This document shows positions 14,768-23,539 of a DNA stretch of 35,948 nucleotides, piece after piece (positions within the stretch are counted from its first letter, which is position 1; the number at the start of each line of letters is the position of its first letter). The stretch is from Pseudomonadota bacterium (lineage in GTDB: Bacteria > CALINM01): NCBI GenBank assembly GCA_026418415.1, contig JAOABK010000018.1, positions 1 to 35,948 on the forward strand, read 5' to 3'. Position numbers and translations under genes: made by a program. The notes beneath the pieces were generated by a model. The model saw nothing but the letters and a program-made list of their open reading frames with translations, searched no databases and was not told the origin of the DNA.

Positions 14768-16189
14768 ATGGAATCTCTTGATAATTTAAAAGCTTTGGCA
14801 AATATTCTTAATAGCATAGATGTTGAAATTAAAAATTTTCTACTTAGAGAAGATGTATATTTAGTTGGTGGTGCCATAAGAGATGTATTGAACAACAAGC
14901 AATTAGTGACAGACTTAGATATAGTAGTCAGAGAACCTTTAGAAACCTTGAAGAATTTGAGAAAGATTGCAAAATTTACAGTTATAGTTCTTGATGAAGA
15001 TTTTGGTGTATATAGGGTTTATTTACCAGAAAAAAGTATATATCTTGATTTTTCAAAACTCCAGGGGAAGGATATAATTGAAGATTTAGAAAGAAGGGAT
15101 TTTACAATAAATGCAATTGCTGTTAGGTGGATTAGAAATAGATTTGAAATTATAGATCCCTTTGATGGCATAGAGGATTTGCACAAAGGTTTGATAAGAA
15201 CAATTAAAAGAAAAAACTTGGTTGATGATCCTTTGAGAATTATTAGAGCCTTTCGGTTTTATGCAGAATTAGGCTTTAAAATTGAAGAAAAGACTCTTAA
15301 TTATTTAAAGGACTTAAAATTTTTAATTAATTTATCAGCACCTGAAAGGATTAAATTTGAGTTATCAAAAATATTCAACAATTTAAATTCCCATAAAACA
15401 ATCAGCTTTATGTATGAATGTGGAGTACTTCAGGAACTATTTCCCTTTTTAGAGGTTTACAAAGGTTTTTATTCTGGCAAAAGACATGTTTATGACCTAT
15501 GGGAACATAGCTTAAAAACTCTTGAAAATATTGAGTTTTTTATAAATAACAGAGATTTCCCAATTTTAATAGATGAGCAATTGTTACATAAGGAGACAGA
15601 GAAAGAATTTAATTATATGACAATATTGAAAATTTCCTCACTCTTTCATGATGTAGGTAAATTATTTTCTTACGATGAAAGAGGTGATAAAATAGTATTT
15701 TATAAACATGAAATCTATGGCGCAAATTACTTAGAAAGGCTTTTAAAGGAAAAAAAATATGCTAAGGATACTGTTAATTCTATTGTAAATATAGTTAGAT
15801 ATCATATGTATCCCTTTCATTTAGCAACTTCAAAACTTAAAAACATTAATTCAAGAATTTATTTACGTTTAAAAAAAGATTTAGCTGATCTTGTTCCCCT
15901 TGTTTTTTTGTTGTTTATTGCTGATTTATCTGCTACAAATAGGGATGAGGAAACAAAGTTTATGATAGAAAAGGCGAAAAAGATTTATAATGAATATTTA
16001 GAGTTAAAGAAGCGGGACATAAATCTTAAACCAATTTTGAATGGTGTAGATATTATGAAGATATTGAACATTTCTGAAGGACCAAGTATTGGAAAAATAA
16101 TAAACAAACTAAGAGAAGCACAACTAAAGGGGATTGTGAATACCAGAGAAGATGCTGAAGGTTATATAAAACAGATATATGAAAATTAA
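14768..16189 (+). CDS. CCA-adding enzyme / poly(A) polymerase family tRNA nucleotidyltransferase
   Basis: A class II nucleotidyltransferase that builds the 3' CCA of tRNAs. The 473 residues show the polymerase head with YLVGGAIRDVL (about residues 29-39) and the two metal-binding aspartates in TDLDIVV (about 50-56), then RRDFTINAIAVR, DPLRIIRAFRFYAELGF and a C-terminal HD domain (LFHDVGKLF, about residue 292). The HD domain suggests added phosphodiesterase activity as in E. coli Cca. CCA-adding, A-adding and CC-adding enzymes cannot be told apart by eye. Neither tRNA gene in this window encodes CCA, so such an enzyme is essential. The gene overlaps the next by 11 bases. Confidence 0.87.
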   Translation: MESLDNLKALANILNSIDVEIKNFLLREDVYLVGGAIRDVLNNKQLVTDLDIVVREPLETLKNLRKIAKFTVIVLDEDFGVYRVYLPEKSIYLDFSKLQGKDIIEDLERRDFTINAIAVRWIRNRFEIIDPFDGIEDLHKGLIRTIKRKNLVDDPLRIIRAFRFYAELGFKIEEKTLNYLKDLKFLINLSAPERIKFELSKIFNNLNSHKTISFMYECGVLQELFPFLEVYKGFYSGKRHVYDLWEHSLKTLENIEFFINNRDFPILIDEQLLHKETEKEFNYMTILKISSLFHDVGKLFSYDERGDKIVFYKHEIYGANYLERLLKEKKYAKDTVNSIVNIVRYHMYPFHLATSKLKNINSRIYLRLKKDLADLVPLVFLLFIADLSATNRDEETKFMIEKAKKIYNEYLELKKRDINLKPILNGVDIMKILNISEGPSIGKIINKLREAQLKGIVNTREDAEGYIKQIYEN

Positions 16190-18446
16190 GCTATTTAAGT
16201 CTGATAAATCAGTCTTTTCAAAAAAACTGCCCCATGAAAAAAGACAGATTTTCTTTGTTATAGCAAGTCTTTCTTTTTTACTCGCAGTATTTTCTATGCC
16301 CTTTAATTCTCTGCTTTTATATTCAGTGCCAGGGATTGGGAGTAAAGCAGAAAATAATATTATTGCTTTAAGGGATTATCATATCCTTGATCTTAAAAAT
16401 TTTGAGAAAAAAAAGGAAAATGCTGTTAGAAATGTGCCTTTAGTATTTGATTTTGATCAGGAAATATCGAGTAAACAAATTGAATTATTAGAAGAAGCAT
16501 TTCAAACAATGAGAGGATGGAGTATCAATAATCCCTATGAAAAATTTTATGGAAACCAAGATGTTTTACACGAAGGAATAAGCCTTTTTGAAAAAACCCT
16601 ATCAGTTCAAAGTGTTCCCATAGAGGCTTTTAATTTTCTTTGGAGCAATAAGTTTGCAATTAAGTATGAAAATCTTATTAAGGAAATCTTTAAAAAGGTT
16701 CTTGAAAGTGGATATATGGAAAAAAGAGAAGTCCTTGATCTTAAAAGAAGGGCTATTAAGAGAATTTTACCTGATTTTGATGAAGTAGTTTTGGAACACT
16801 CAAGTTTTATAAATGGTAAAAATGCTTTACTTAACTTTGTTAGTGAAGAACTTCAAGATCATTATGATTATAAAACAGGTAAGGTAATTTCTGATTTTAT
16901 AGTTGCAACTATAAAGCCAAATGTTTTTCCTAATTATGCAGAGACTGAAAAAAGAGAATCAGAGGTGATAAAAAAAATAGTACCTTCCTATTTGGTCGTT
17001 TTCAAGGGAGAATTGCTATTAAGAAGGGGTGAGGTAGTTTTACCAGCAGTTTATGAAAAAATAAAAAGTATTTATGAGGAGGAGCTAAAGAAATTTAATT
17101 TTATCTATTTTTTCTCAAATTTCTTGTTGTATTTCTTTTTAACTTTCGGGATCTATATAGTCTCAGCAACCTCAATCAAAAAGTTTGCCAGCGATGTTAA
17201 AAGTCTTATTTTTGCTGTAACAATTGTATTTATTACAATTAGTATTGCTTATCTTTTTAATCTTTTAGGCATTTACATAAGCTTTAATTATAATTTTTAT
17301 CCCTTTTTAATAACCTTTTTGGTGCCCTTCGCCCTCTCCGGTATGTTGTTAAGATTATTTTTAAATTCTGAAACCGCAATAATATATATAATGTATATTT
17401 CTCTGATACTTTTAAATATTTATTCAGAGAATCAATTTATTAGTATCTACATACTCTCATCAGGACTTGCGGGTGCCTATTTAATTGGACATTTTTCCAC
17501 AAGGGGAGAGATCTTAAAATCGGGGTTAAAGATTGCTTTCTTAAGTCTTTTTGTAATATTGCTTATCTTTTTTGTCTATTTAAATGAAAACCAGATTTTA
17601 AAGGAACACATACTTTTTCTTGGTATATCAGTAATCCTTTCTAACATTTTAGCTTCAGTTCTTGTTTTAATATTGACACCAGTTCTTGAGTATATTTTCA
17701 AGTACACCACCAATATAAAACTACTGGAATTAAGCAATCAAGACCATCCTTTGCTTAAAGAGCTAATGCTTAAAGCCCCAGGAACATATAATCACAGTAT
17801 TTTAATTGGCAATCTTGTAGAATCTGCAGCAAGGGCTATCAAAGTCAATCCACTCCTTGCAAGGGTTTCTGCCTACTATCATGATATAGGCAAGATAAAG
17901 ATGCCAGAAATGTTTGTTGAAAACCAGCTTACTGGCTATAACAAACATGAAGAGTTGAGCCCCTATATGAGTTCGCTAATAGTTGCTTCTCATGTTAAAG
18001 AGGGTATAGAGTTAGCAAAGCAATATAATTTAGGACAACCCATAGTTGATGCCATTGCCCAGCATCATGGAACACGCTTAATGACCTTTTTTTATGCTAA
18101 AGCCTTAAAACAGGATCCAAATGCTAAGGAAGAGAATTTCAGGTATCCCGGACCTAAACCGAGAAGCAGAGAAATTGCGCTTTTGATGATGGCTGATGCA
18201 GTTGAAGCAGCAACAAGGGCATTGGAAGATTTTACACCATCAAGAATTGGAAATCTGGTTAAGAAAATAACACAAGATATATTTTTGGATGGTCAGCTTG
18301 ATGAATGTGAATTAACACTGAAAGATCTAAATCTTGTTGTAGATAGTTTTACAAGAAGTCTCATAGCTATCCATCATCAAAGGTTAGATTATCCAGATCT
18401 AAAGGCGGTAAAAGAAAATGGTAACGGTAAAAAATCAAACCAGTAA
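16179..18446 (+). CDS. PgpH-type 7TM-HD membrane protein, probable c-di-AMP phosphodiesterase
   Basis: A 755-residue inner-membrane protein. It has an N-terminal transmembrane helix (about 26-50), a large extracytoplasmic 7TMR-HDED domain (about 55-300), a bundle of hydrophobic helices (about 305-510) and a cytoplasmic HD domain with YYHDIGKIKMPEMFVENQ (His-Asp near 567-568) and AIAQHHGT. This is the architecture of PgpH, which hydrolyses c-di-AMP. It stands directly before ybeY and dgkA, the order also known from Firmicutes, which supports orthology. No c-di-AMP synthase (DisA or CdaA) is visible here, so the substrate is inferred. It overlaps cca by 11 bases and ybeY by 29. Confidence 0.88.
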   Translation: MKIKLFKSDKSVFSKKLPHEKRQIFFVIASLSFLLAVFSMPFNSLLLYSVPGIGSKAENNIIALRDYHILDLKNFEKKKENAVRNVPLVFDFDQEISSKQIELLEEAFQTMRGWSINNPYEKFYGNQDVLHEGISLFEKTLSVQSVPIEAFNFLWSNKFAIKYENLIKEIFKKVLESGYMEKREVLDLKRRAIKRILPDFDEVVLEHSSFINGKNALLNFVSEELQDHYDYKTGKVISDFIVATIKPNVFPNYAETEKRESEVIKKIVPSYLVVFKGELLLRRGEVVLPAVYEKIKSIYEEELKKFNFIYFFSNFLLYFFLTFGIYIVSATSIKKFASDVKSLIFAVTIVFITISIAYLFNLLGIYISFNYNFYPFLITFLVPFALSGMLLRLFLNSETAIIYIMYISLILLNIYSENQFISIYILSSGLAGAYLIGHFSTRGEILKSGLKIAFLSLFVILLIFFVYLNENQILKEHILFLGISVILSNILASVLVLILTPVLEYIFKYTTNIKLLELSNQDHPLLKELMLKAPGTYNHSILIGNLVESAARAIKVNPLLARVSAYYHDIGKIKMPEMFVENQLTGYNKHEELSPYMSSLIVASHVKEGIELAKQYNLGQPIVDAIAQHHGTRLMTFFYAKALKQDPNAKEENFRYPGPKPRSREIALLMMADAVEAATRALEDFTPSRIGNLVKKITQDIFLDGQLDECELTLKDLNLVVDSFTRSLIAIHHQRLDYPDLKAVKENGNGKKSNQ

Positions 18447-18849
18447 AGAGATTGATATTAAAAAAATTACTGCCCTTTTTAATTTGGTGGTTCATGAAAA
18501 AAGGGTAAAGAAAAAGGTTAATTTATACCTTGTTGATAACGAAGCTATAAAAGAGCTGAATAGAAAATTTTTTAAAAAAAATAAACCGACCAATGTAATT
18601 TCCTTTCCAGAAGAGGGTGATAAAAAAACTCTTGGAGAAATTATAGTTTCTGTTGATTATTGTGAAAAAGAGCAAGAAGAAACAGGATTAGATAGAGAGG
18701 AACTTATAGTCTTTTACTTTATTCATGGGCTTTTACATCTTTTAGGATATGAGCACATACATGGTGGCAAAGAAGAAAAAATTATGCGAAAGGAAGAATT
18801 GAGGCTCTTTAGAAAGTGCTTTCCAGATATTGAATTAGAAGATGAGTGA
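18418..18849 (+). CDS. ybeY: Endoribonuclease YbeY (rRNA maturation factor)
   Basis: YbeY is a zinc-dependent single-strand RNase for 16S rRNA 3'-end maturation and ribosome quality control. The protein has 143 residues and the diagnostic H-x3-H-x5-H zinc site FIHGLLHLLGYEH with His103, His107 and His113. The N-terminal part has the conserved NRKFFKKNKPTNVISFP and LGEIIVSV. The start codon at 18418 lies inside the PgpH gene; no strong ribosome site marks it. The stop overlaps the next gene by eight bases. Confidence 0.94.
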   Translation: MVTVKNQTSKEIDIKKITALFNLVVHEKRVKKKVNLYLVDNEAIKELNRKFFKKNKPTNVISFPEEGDKKTLGEIIVSVDYCEKEQEETGLDREELIVFYFIHGLLHLLGYEHIHGGKEEKIMRKEELRLFRKCFPDIELEDE

Positions 18850-19534
18850 TAACAGATTTTTAAATTCCCTTAATAATGCAATAGAGGGCATAATTCATGC
18901 TGTTAAGACACAAAAACACATGAAAATACATGTGTTCTTTTCTGTAATTGTTGTTATTTTTTCTTTATATTTAAATTTAACAATTACTGATATGCTAATA
19001 GTATACCTACTAATCGCTCTTGTTATTACAAGTGAACTTATAAACACTGCTGTAGAATATTTACTTGACTATTTACAAAGGGATTTTCATATAACAATTA
19101 AGTATATAAAAGATATTTGTGCTGGTGCTGTTTTATTTAACGCTATAATTGCTGTAATTTGTGGGATAGCGATTTTTTCTAAATATACAGGTATATTAAG
19201 GAGTGATTATGTTAGATCAAATTTCATCTATCTTTCTCTCTTATCAATATTCATTGTCACCATAATGGTGATAGCAATTAAGTCTATGCTTCATAGAGGA
19301 CTTCCCCTTAAGGGTGGTATGCCATCTGGGCATTCAGCAATAGCCTTTTCTATCTGGACTTCTATATTAATGGTCTCTGATAATTCTTATTTAATTTTAG
19401 GAAGCCTTGTAGTTGCAATTATTATTAGTTTTAGTAGAATGTGGAAGGGCATTCATAGAGGTATGGAAGTTATTACTGGTTGTATATTAGGAAGCGTTAT
19501 TACATATCTGGTATTTCTTTTTTATGAGGGATGA
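18842..19534 (+). CDS. Diacylglycerol/undecaprenol kinase fused to PAP2 phosphatase
   Basis: A two-domain integral membrane enzyme of 230 residues. Residues 1-120 are a DgkA domain with three helices and the signature ITSELINTAVEYLLDYL, which phosphorylates diacylglycerol or undecaprenol. Residues 125-230 are a PAP2 domain with LHRGLPLKGGMPSGHSAIAF and FSRMWKGIHRGMEVITG, which removes phosphate from lipid pyrophosphates. The usual PAP2 aspartate after the catalytic histidine appears as Glu (HRGMEV). The two activities together suggest recycling of the undecaprenyl carrier for cell-wall synthesis. The DgkA half is in the conserved position after ybeY. The gene overlaps lnt by 11 bases. Confidence 0.88.
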   Translation: MSDNRFLNSLNNAIEGIIHAVKTQKHMKIHVFFSVIVVIFSLYLNLTITDMLIVYLLIALVITSELINTAVEYLLDYLQRDFHITIKYIKDICAGAVLFNAIIAVICGIAIFSKYTGILRSDYVRSNFIYLSLLSIFIVTIMVIAIKSMLHRGLPLKGGMPSGHSAIAFSIWTSILMVSDNSYLILGSLVVAIIISFSRMWKGIHRGMEVITGCILGSVITYLVFLFYEG

Positions 19535-20936
19535 TTTTTTTAAAAACCTTTTTTTGATACTATTGTCTGCTATCATTTTAATGTTAGCAACACCTCCATT
19601 TACCTATTTTTTTTGTGCCTATTTTACTTTACCAATTGTTTTGCTTATAATTACAAAATCTAATAGACCAGCACTTTATGGCTTCTTATATGGTTTCTTT
19701 TATAACTCCCTTTCTATGTACTGGATAACTTACGTTTTATCAAAATACGGCAATTTGCCTTATTTCATAAGCTTTTTCTTATTTCTTTTATTAGTTGCTT
19801 ATCTTTCACTTTATCAGTGTATTTTTTTCTTTCTCTTCAAGAAATATAATCATAAATTTAAGCCCTATATAAACCCAGTTATATACAGTTTTCTATGGGT
19901 TATACTTGAAGTTATAAGGAGTAAGTTTCTAACAGGCTTTCCATGGATGCTTATTGCCTATACTCAATATAACTTCCCACCGGTTATTCAAATAGTATCT
20001 AAATTTGGTATCTATTCCCTGTCTTTTCTTATTGTTTTTGTCAACCTCTCGATTTATCTTCTTTTTACCAGAGAAAGGTTAAAGTATTTACCTACAGTTT
20101 TTTCCTTAATTATTATAGTTTCTTTATATTTATGGGGTAGTAAGAATATAGATTCTATTAAAAAAGAATTTCAAAGCAGGAGAAAACTGAATGTTTTACT
20201 TGTTCAGGGTAACATAGACCAGTCGCAAAAGTGGGAAAAGGATCTTCAAAAAAATATTCTTCTAAAGCATCTGAAAATGACTCGAGATAATATTGATAAA
20301 GAGACAGATCTTGTTGTCTGGTCAGAAACTGCAATGCCATTAATTTTTGGAGCTGATAAAGAAATTACAGAGTTTTTTAGGAAAGAATCAGCTGATATTG
20401 AAGTTCCAATAATTTCTGGTTTTGTGGGATATAAGTGGGATGATAGGGGAAACCCCAAATTGACAAATAGTGCTGGTATTTTTTATAAAGGTGATTTAGT
20501 GGATAAATATGATAAGGTTCATCTCGTTCCTTTTGGGGAATATGTGCCTTTACAAAAGATATTATTTTTTGTAAATAAACTTGTTTCCGCAGCAGGTGAT
20601 TTCATCGCAGGTGATACAATTAAGACATGTAACTTTAGGGATGTCTCTTATGGAGTAATGATTTGTTATGAATCAATATTTCCAGAAATTTCAAAGGAAT
20701 TTGTTAATAAGGGAGCTAATGTTCTTGTTAATATTACCAATGATGCTTGGTTTGGCAATTCTCCAGCACCCTATCAGCATTTTTCAATGAGTATCTTTAG
20801 AGCAGTGGAGAACAGAAAGTTTCTAATAAGAGTAGCAAATACTGGTATTACTGGGATAATTTCCCCATGGGGAGAGGTACAATCTAAAACAAGTCTTTAT
20901 GAAGACAGAATTGTAAAAGGGGTTATATATTACTGA
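19524..20936 (+). CDS. lnt: Apolipoprotein N-acyltransferase
   Basis: Lnt adds the third acyl chain to the N-terminal cysteine of lipoproteins at the periplasmic face of the inner membrane. The 470 residues comprise about eight hydrophobic helices (residues 8-205) and a periplasmic nitrilase-like domain (223-460) with a complete Glu-Lys-Cys triad: Glu268 in VVWSETAMP, Lys331 in YDKVHLVPFGEY and Cys381 in GVMICYESIFPE. NITNDAWFGNSPAPYQHFSM is also typical. Its presence implies a diderm cell with triacylated lipoproteins, in line with the Slp lipoprotein encoded 1.3 kb downstream. The stop shares one base with the next start. Confidence 0.95.
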   Translation: MRDDFFKNLFLILLSAIILMLATPPFTYFFCAYFTLPIVLLIITKSNRPALYGFLYGFFYNSLSMYWITYVLSKYGNLPYFISFFLFLLLVAYLSLYQCIFFFLFKKYNHKFKPYINPVIYSFLWVILEVIRSKFLTGFPWMLIAYTQYNFPPVIQIVSKFGIYSLSFLIVFVNLSIYLLFTRERLKYLPTVFSLIIIVSLYLWGSKNIDSIKKEFQSRRKLNVLLVQGNIDQSQKWEKDLQKNILLKHLKMTRDNIDKETDLVVWSETAMPLIFGADKEITEFFRKESADIEVPIISGFVGYKWDDRGNPKLTNSAGIFYKGDLVDKYDKVHLVPFGEYVPLQKILFFVNKLVSAAGDFIAGDTIKTCNFRDVSYGVMICYESIFPEISKEFVNKGANVLVNITNDAWFGNSPAPYQHFSMSIFRAVENRKFLIRVANTGITGIISPWGEVQSKTSLYEDRIVKGVIYY

Positions 20937-21592
20937 TGGATTATGAAATTAAAAAGATTTATGAGAATATAGAACATTTAAAGAGGCTTAATAAAGCTTT
21001 AAGTGACGAGAGTTTTTTTGAGCAAAGAGGTTACCAGACAAAAGATATACCCAAGGAGCTATTTGATCTATCTTTTCCAGTAAAAAATCCAATCCCCTTC
21101 GTTGATAGAGATTTTGATTTTATAATCGATATAGGTTGTGGTAGTGGACTTGATATTTATCTTATAAAGAAACAATATCCCCACATTAAGGTTATCGGGA
21201 TTGATTTATCCATGTCTTTGCTTATTGAATCTAAAAAGTTTTCTAATAATTTAATTTGCTGTAATGCAACATCTCTACCTTTTAAATCAGGATTGTTTTC
21301 AATGGCTATCATGAATGGAGTGTTTAATTTAATTAGTGATAAAGATGCACTTATATTAGAGGTTAATAGAATTTTATCAAATGGTGGAATTCTTCTGATT
21401 TCAGATCTTTTTAAAAGTAATAATCTAATATTTACAAGCGAGGCAGATTTGTTTAATTTGGGAAAGGCAATGATGCTTGAAGAAATTTTTGAACGATTTA
21501 AAAAGTATGGTTTTAGTTATGAATTTGGCGAGTATGAAAAAGAAGTAGCTCCAGAATTTGGGATCTTTACTATCAAATGGAGAAAAAAATGA
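20936..21592 (+). CDS. Class I SAM-dependent methyltransferase
   Basis: A 218-residue cytoplasmic Rossmann-fold methyltransferase. Motif I is IIDIGCGSGLDIYLI (about residues 61-75), the acidic residue binding the SAM ribose is in VIGIDLSMSLL, motif III-like ATSLPFKSGLFSMAIMNGVF precedes motif IV, and LILEVNRILSNGGILLISDL is a typical post-motif. The N-terminal 55 residues (RGYQTKDIPKELFDLSFPV) resemble the lid of arsenite- or ubiquinone-type methyltransferases, but the substrate cannot be assigned. The ATG shares its A with the lnt stop TGA, and the stop overlaps the next gene by four bases, so it is embedded in the lnt operon. Confidence 0.82.
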   Translation: MDYEIKKIYENIEHLKRLNKALSDESFFEQRGYQTKDIPKELFDLSFPVKNPIPFVDRDFDFIIDIGCGSGLDIYLIKKQYPHIKVIGIDLSMSLLIESKKFSNNLICCNATSLPFKSGLFSMAIMNGVFNLISDKDALILEVNRILSNGGILLISDLFKSNNLIFTSEADLFNLGKAMMLEEIFERFKKYGFSYEFGEYEKEVAPEFGIFTIKWRKK

Positions 21593-22194
21593 GCAGAGGT
21601 CCACTTAATCCTGATATAAATCCCCTTTATTGCAGTCCAAAAACCATTCCAGAACAGTACTGGCAGAGATTAAAAAATGTTTATGATGAAAGTATCATTG
21701 ATTTTGTTTTTTTGTCCCATCCTGCTAAGTTAGATATAGACAGTAAATCCATTTATTTTACATTGAATATAGAACATACATACCAACTTTACCTGGTAGT
21801 TCTCTATTATTTATATTTGAAAAAGAATCAACCTTTTAAATTAGATGAAAATTGGATTCTGCCAAATGAATTGAAAGGAGGCATGCATTTTTTTAAAGAT
21901 TCCCATCCAATAAATACTGAAGAGGTAATTAAGTGTTTTAAGAATAAAAAAGTTATTGAAGGTGTAATGAAAAAAATTAATGCTATGCCTGTTAATCTTG
22001 GTGATTTAGGTTTTGTGGTATCTTTTTTTGAAGATGTTTTTATAAGGTATATATTTTGGGAAGGTGATGAAGATTTTGAGGATACTCTAACCATTAATGT
22101 CCAAAAAAATCTTGAAGATTTTTTCCCCTTAGATGTGGTATGGGCTATGATAAATGTACTCAATCAGGCGATAGTTTATCTTTCTAAAATTTGA
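21589..22194 (+). CDS. DUF3786-like protein
   Basis: A 201-residue soluble protein of unknown function. The C-terminal part reads FIRYIFWEGDEDFEDTLTIN followed by FFPLDVVWAMINVLN, which I recognise as the pattern of DUF3786 (an LWEGDEEFPA-type strand then LPLDVIWAL), found mostly in anaerobic Desulfobacterota-like bacteria. The middle has the related GGMHFFKDSHPINTEEV. I choose ATG 21589, which overlaps the methyltransferase stop as ATGA; an in-frame ATG at 21577 is less likely. The stop codon TGA lies within the -35 element of the next promoter. Confidence 0.62.
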   Translation: MSRGPLNPDINPLYCSPKTIPEQYWQRLKNVYDESIIDFVFLSHPAKLDIDSKSIYFTLNIEHTYQLYLVVLYYLYLKKNQPFKLDENWILPNELKGGMHFFKDSHPINTEEVIKCFKNKKVIEGVMKKINAMPVNLGDLGFVVSFFEDVFIRYIFWEGDEDFEDTLTINVQKNLEDFFPLDVVWAMINVLNQAIVYLSKI

Positions 22195-22219
22195 CAAAAA
22201 AGCATCTAAATGATATTTT
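22191..22219 (+). promoter_or_regulatory. Promoter of the Slp lipoprotein gene, predicting a leaderless mRNA
   Basis: A consensus TTGACA (22191-22196), a 17-base spacer and TATTTT (22214-22219), with a TG at 22211-22212 forming an extended -10. The ATG is at 22227, seven bases after the -10, with no Shine-Dalgarno. Transcription should begin at or one base before the start codon. The -35 contains the stop codon of the preceding gene. Confidence 0.6.
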
Positions 22220-22226
22220 TTATATT

Positions 22227-22724
22227 ATGAGATTGATTAAGGTTTTTTTTATACTATCATTTTTAATAACACTTCTATCTTGTGCCCACGTAATCTCAGA
22301 CGAATCATTAAGGACTATTGATAGAAATGTAAAAGTAGAAAACATATTTACAGAGGCAGAGAATTATAAAGGCAGGAATGTATTGTTAGGGGGTATGATT
22401 ATTAATGTAACAAATGAAGAAAGGGCTACATATATAGAAGTGCTCGAAAAGCCTCTTGATTTTAGGGGGTATCCAGAGGATACAGATATCTCAAGAGGAA
22501 GATTCTTAGTATATTATGAAGGGTTTTTGGATTCTGCAGTCTATTCAAGGGGCAAGTATATTACAGTTGTTGGAGAAATAATAGGAACTACAGTTGGTAA
22601 AATAGAAAAGGCAGAATATAAATATCCTGTAATAAAAAGTAGGGAGTTAAAGCTTGTTAGGTTAAGTGAAAGGGGAGGACAGCCTACCTTTCATTTTGGC
22701 ATCGGTATTTTCAAAGGATTTTAG
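22227..22724 (+). CDS. Slp-family outer-membrane lipoprotein
   Basis: The protein begins with a lipoprotein signal (MRLIKVFFILSFLITLLSC), with the lipobox LLSC placing the acylated cysteine at residue 19. The mature part matches Slp-type lipoproteins, named after the starvation-induced lipoprotein of E. coli: a small beta domain with FTEAENYKGRNVLLGGMIIN, then IEVLEKPLDFRGYPEDTD, GRFLVYYEGFLDSAVYSRGK and ITVVGEIIGTTVGKI. It should sit in the periplasmic face of the outer membrane. The start at 22227 is chosen because it gives a proper signal peptide and fits the promoter; an in-frame TTG at 22191 would add 12 polar residues. Lnt, encoded upstream, could acylate it. Confidence 0.82.
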   Translation: MRLIKVFFILSFLITLLSCAHVISDESLRTIDRNVKVENIFTEAENYKGRNVLLGGMIINVTNEERATYIEVLEKPLDFRGYPEDTDISRGRFLVYYEGFLDSAVYSRGKYITVVGEIIGTTVGKIEKAEYKYPVIKSRELKLVRLSERGGQPTFHFGIGIFKGF

Positions 22725-22742
22725 TTTTATTGGGGAGGAAGT

Positions 22743-22934
22743 ATGAATGATTTAGAGAAGTTAAAAGTTTTATTACCCCACTTTATTGAACATGGACTTG
22801 AACATGTTAAAACCTATGAAGAATGGGGTTTAAAATTAATAAATATGGGGTTATTAGATTTAGCTGAGCAGTTTAAAAAATCCGCTGATCTTGCAAGGCA
22901 AGCAGTTGAAGAGCTTCAAAAAATTAAGCTCTAA
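22743..22934 (+). CDS. Small helical protein with conserved-looking histidines (63 residues)
   Basis: A 63-residue soluble helical-hairpin protein starting ten bases after a strong GGGGAGGA. Its N-terminal helix has KVLLPHFIEHGLEHVKTYEE, a pattern (LLPHxIEHxxEH) I associate with small uncharacterised proteins of anaerobes. Three histidines spaced over one helix could bind a metal. The second helix (LLDLAEQFKKSADLARQAVE) is amphipathic. No function is known to me. It lies 18 bases after the slp gene and eight before the nitroreductase gene, in one apparent operon. Confidence 0.6.
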   Translation: MNDLEKLKVLLPHFIEHGLEHVKTYEEWGLKLINMGLLDLAEQFKKSADLARQAVEELQKIKL

Positions 22935-22942
22935 AAAACTAT

Positions 22943-23533
22943 ATGAATTTTCTTGAATTAGCCGGAAAGAGACGAAGTGTAAGATTTTTTGAAGATAGGG
23001 AAGTAGACAAAGAATTAATTTTAAATGTTTTAGAAGCAGGTAATTTAGCACCTTCAGCTCATAATAAGCAATCATGGAAGTTTTATGTAATTTCAGGAGA
23101 AAAGAAAAATAAGTTAGCAGAGTTAATAGGTGAATTATCTGACAACTTCCCAAGAAAAAGTAGAACCCTACTTAGAATGGCTGGGAAATCAATATATTCA
23201 GCTCCAGTTGTAATAGCAGTATTTAGTACAGGTGAGCTTGTTAGAGAAGCAGAGGATTTTGGTGAAGATATGAAAAGGGAGATAGAACGTTTTTTTATGG
23301 ATATGGAGATACAAAGTGCCTCAGCAGCAGTTCAAAATATGCTACTTCAAGCAACTGAACTTGGTTTGGGTGCAGTTTGGCTTGGAATCGTAAACTTAGT
23401 TGCAGAGAAAATACAAAATTTCCTTCAAACAAATCATAAACTTTTAGCTATGATCCCCATAGGATATCCGGTAAGGATAAATCAATCACCCAAGAAAAAG
23501 TCTCTTAAAGATGTACTTATTGAAATAAGTTAG
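22943..23533 (+). CDS. Nitroreductase-family FMN oxidoreductase
   Basis: A 196-residue FMN-dependent oxidoreductase, normally a homodimer. The N-terminus has the family motif RRSVRFFEDREVDKELILNV with the FMN-phosphate-binding RRSVR, then AGNLAPSAHNKQSWKFYVIS. The C-terminal half has IQSASAAVQNMLLQATELGL, GAVWLGI and MIPIGYPV, which place the flavin. Such enzymes reduce nitro-compounds, quinones or flavins in vivo; the actual substrate is unknown. There is no good Shine-Dalgarno before the ATG. The gene sits between the small His-containing protein and the unknown 498-residue protein, separated by eight and six bases. Confidence 0.88.
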   Translation: MNFLELAGKRRSVRFFEDREVDKELILNVLEAGNLAPSAHNKQSWKFYVISGEKKNKLAELIGELSDNFPRKSRTLLRMAGKSIYSAPVVIAVFSTGELVREAEDFGEDMKREIERFFMDMEIQSASAAVQNMLLQATELGLGAVWLGIVNLVAEKIQNFLQTNHKLLAMIPIGYPVRINQSPKKKSLKDVLIEIS

Positions 23534-23539
23534 TTTTAT

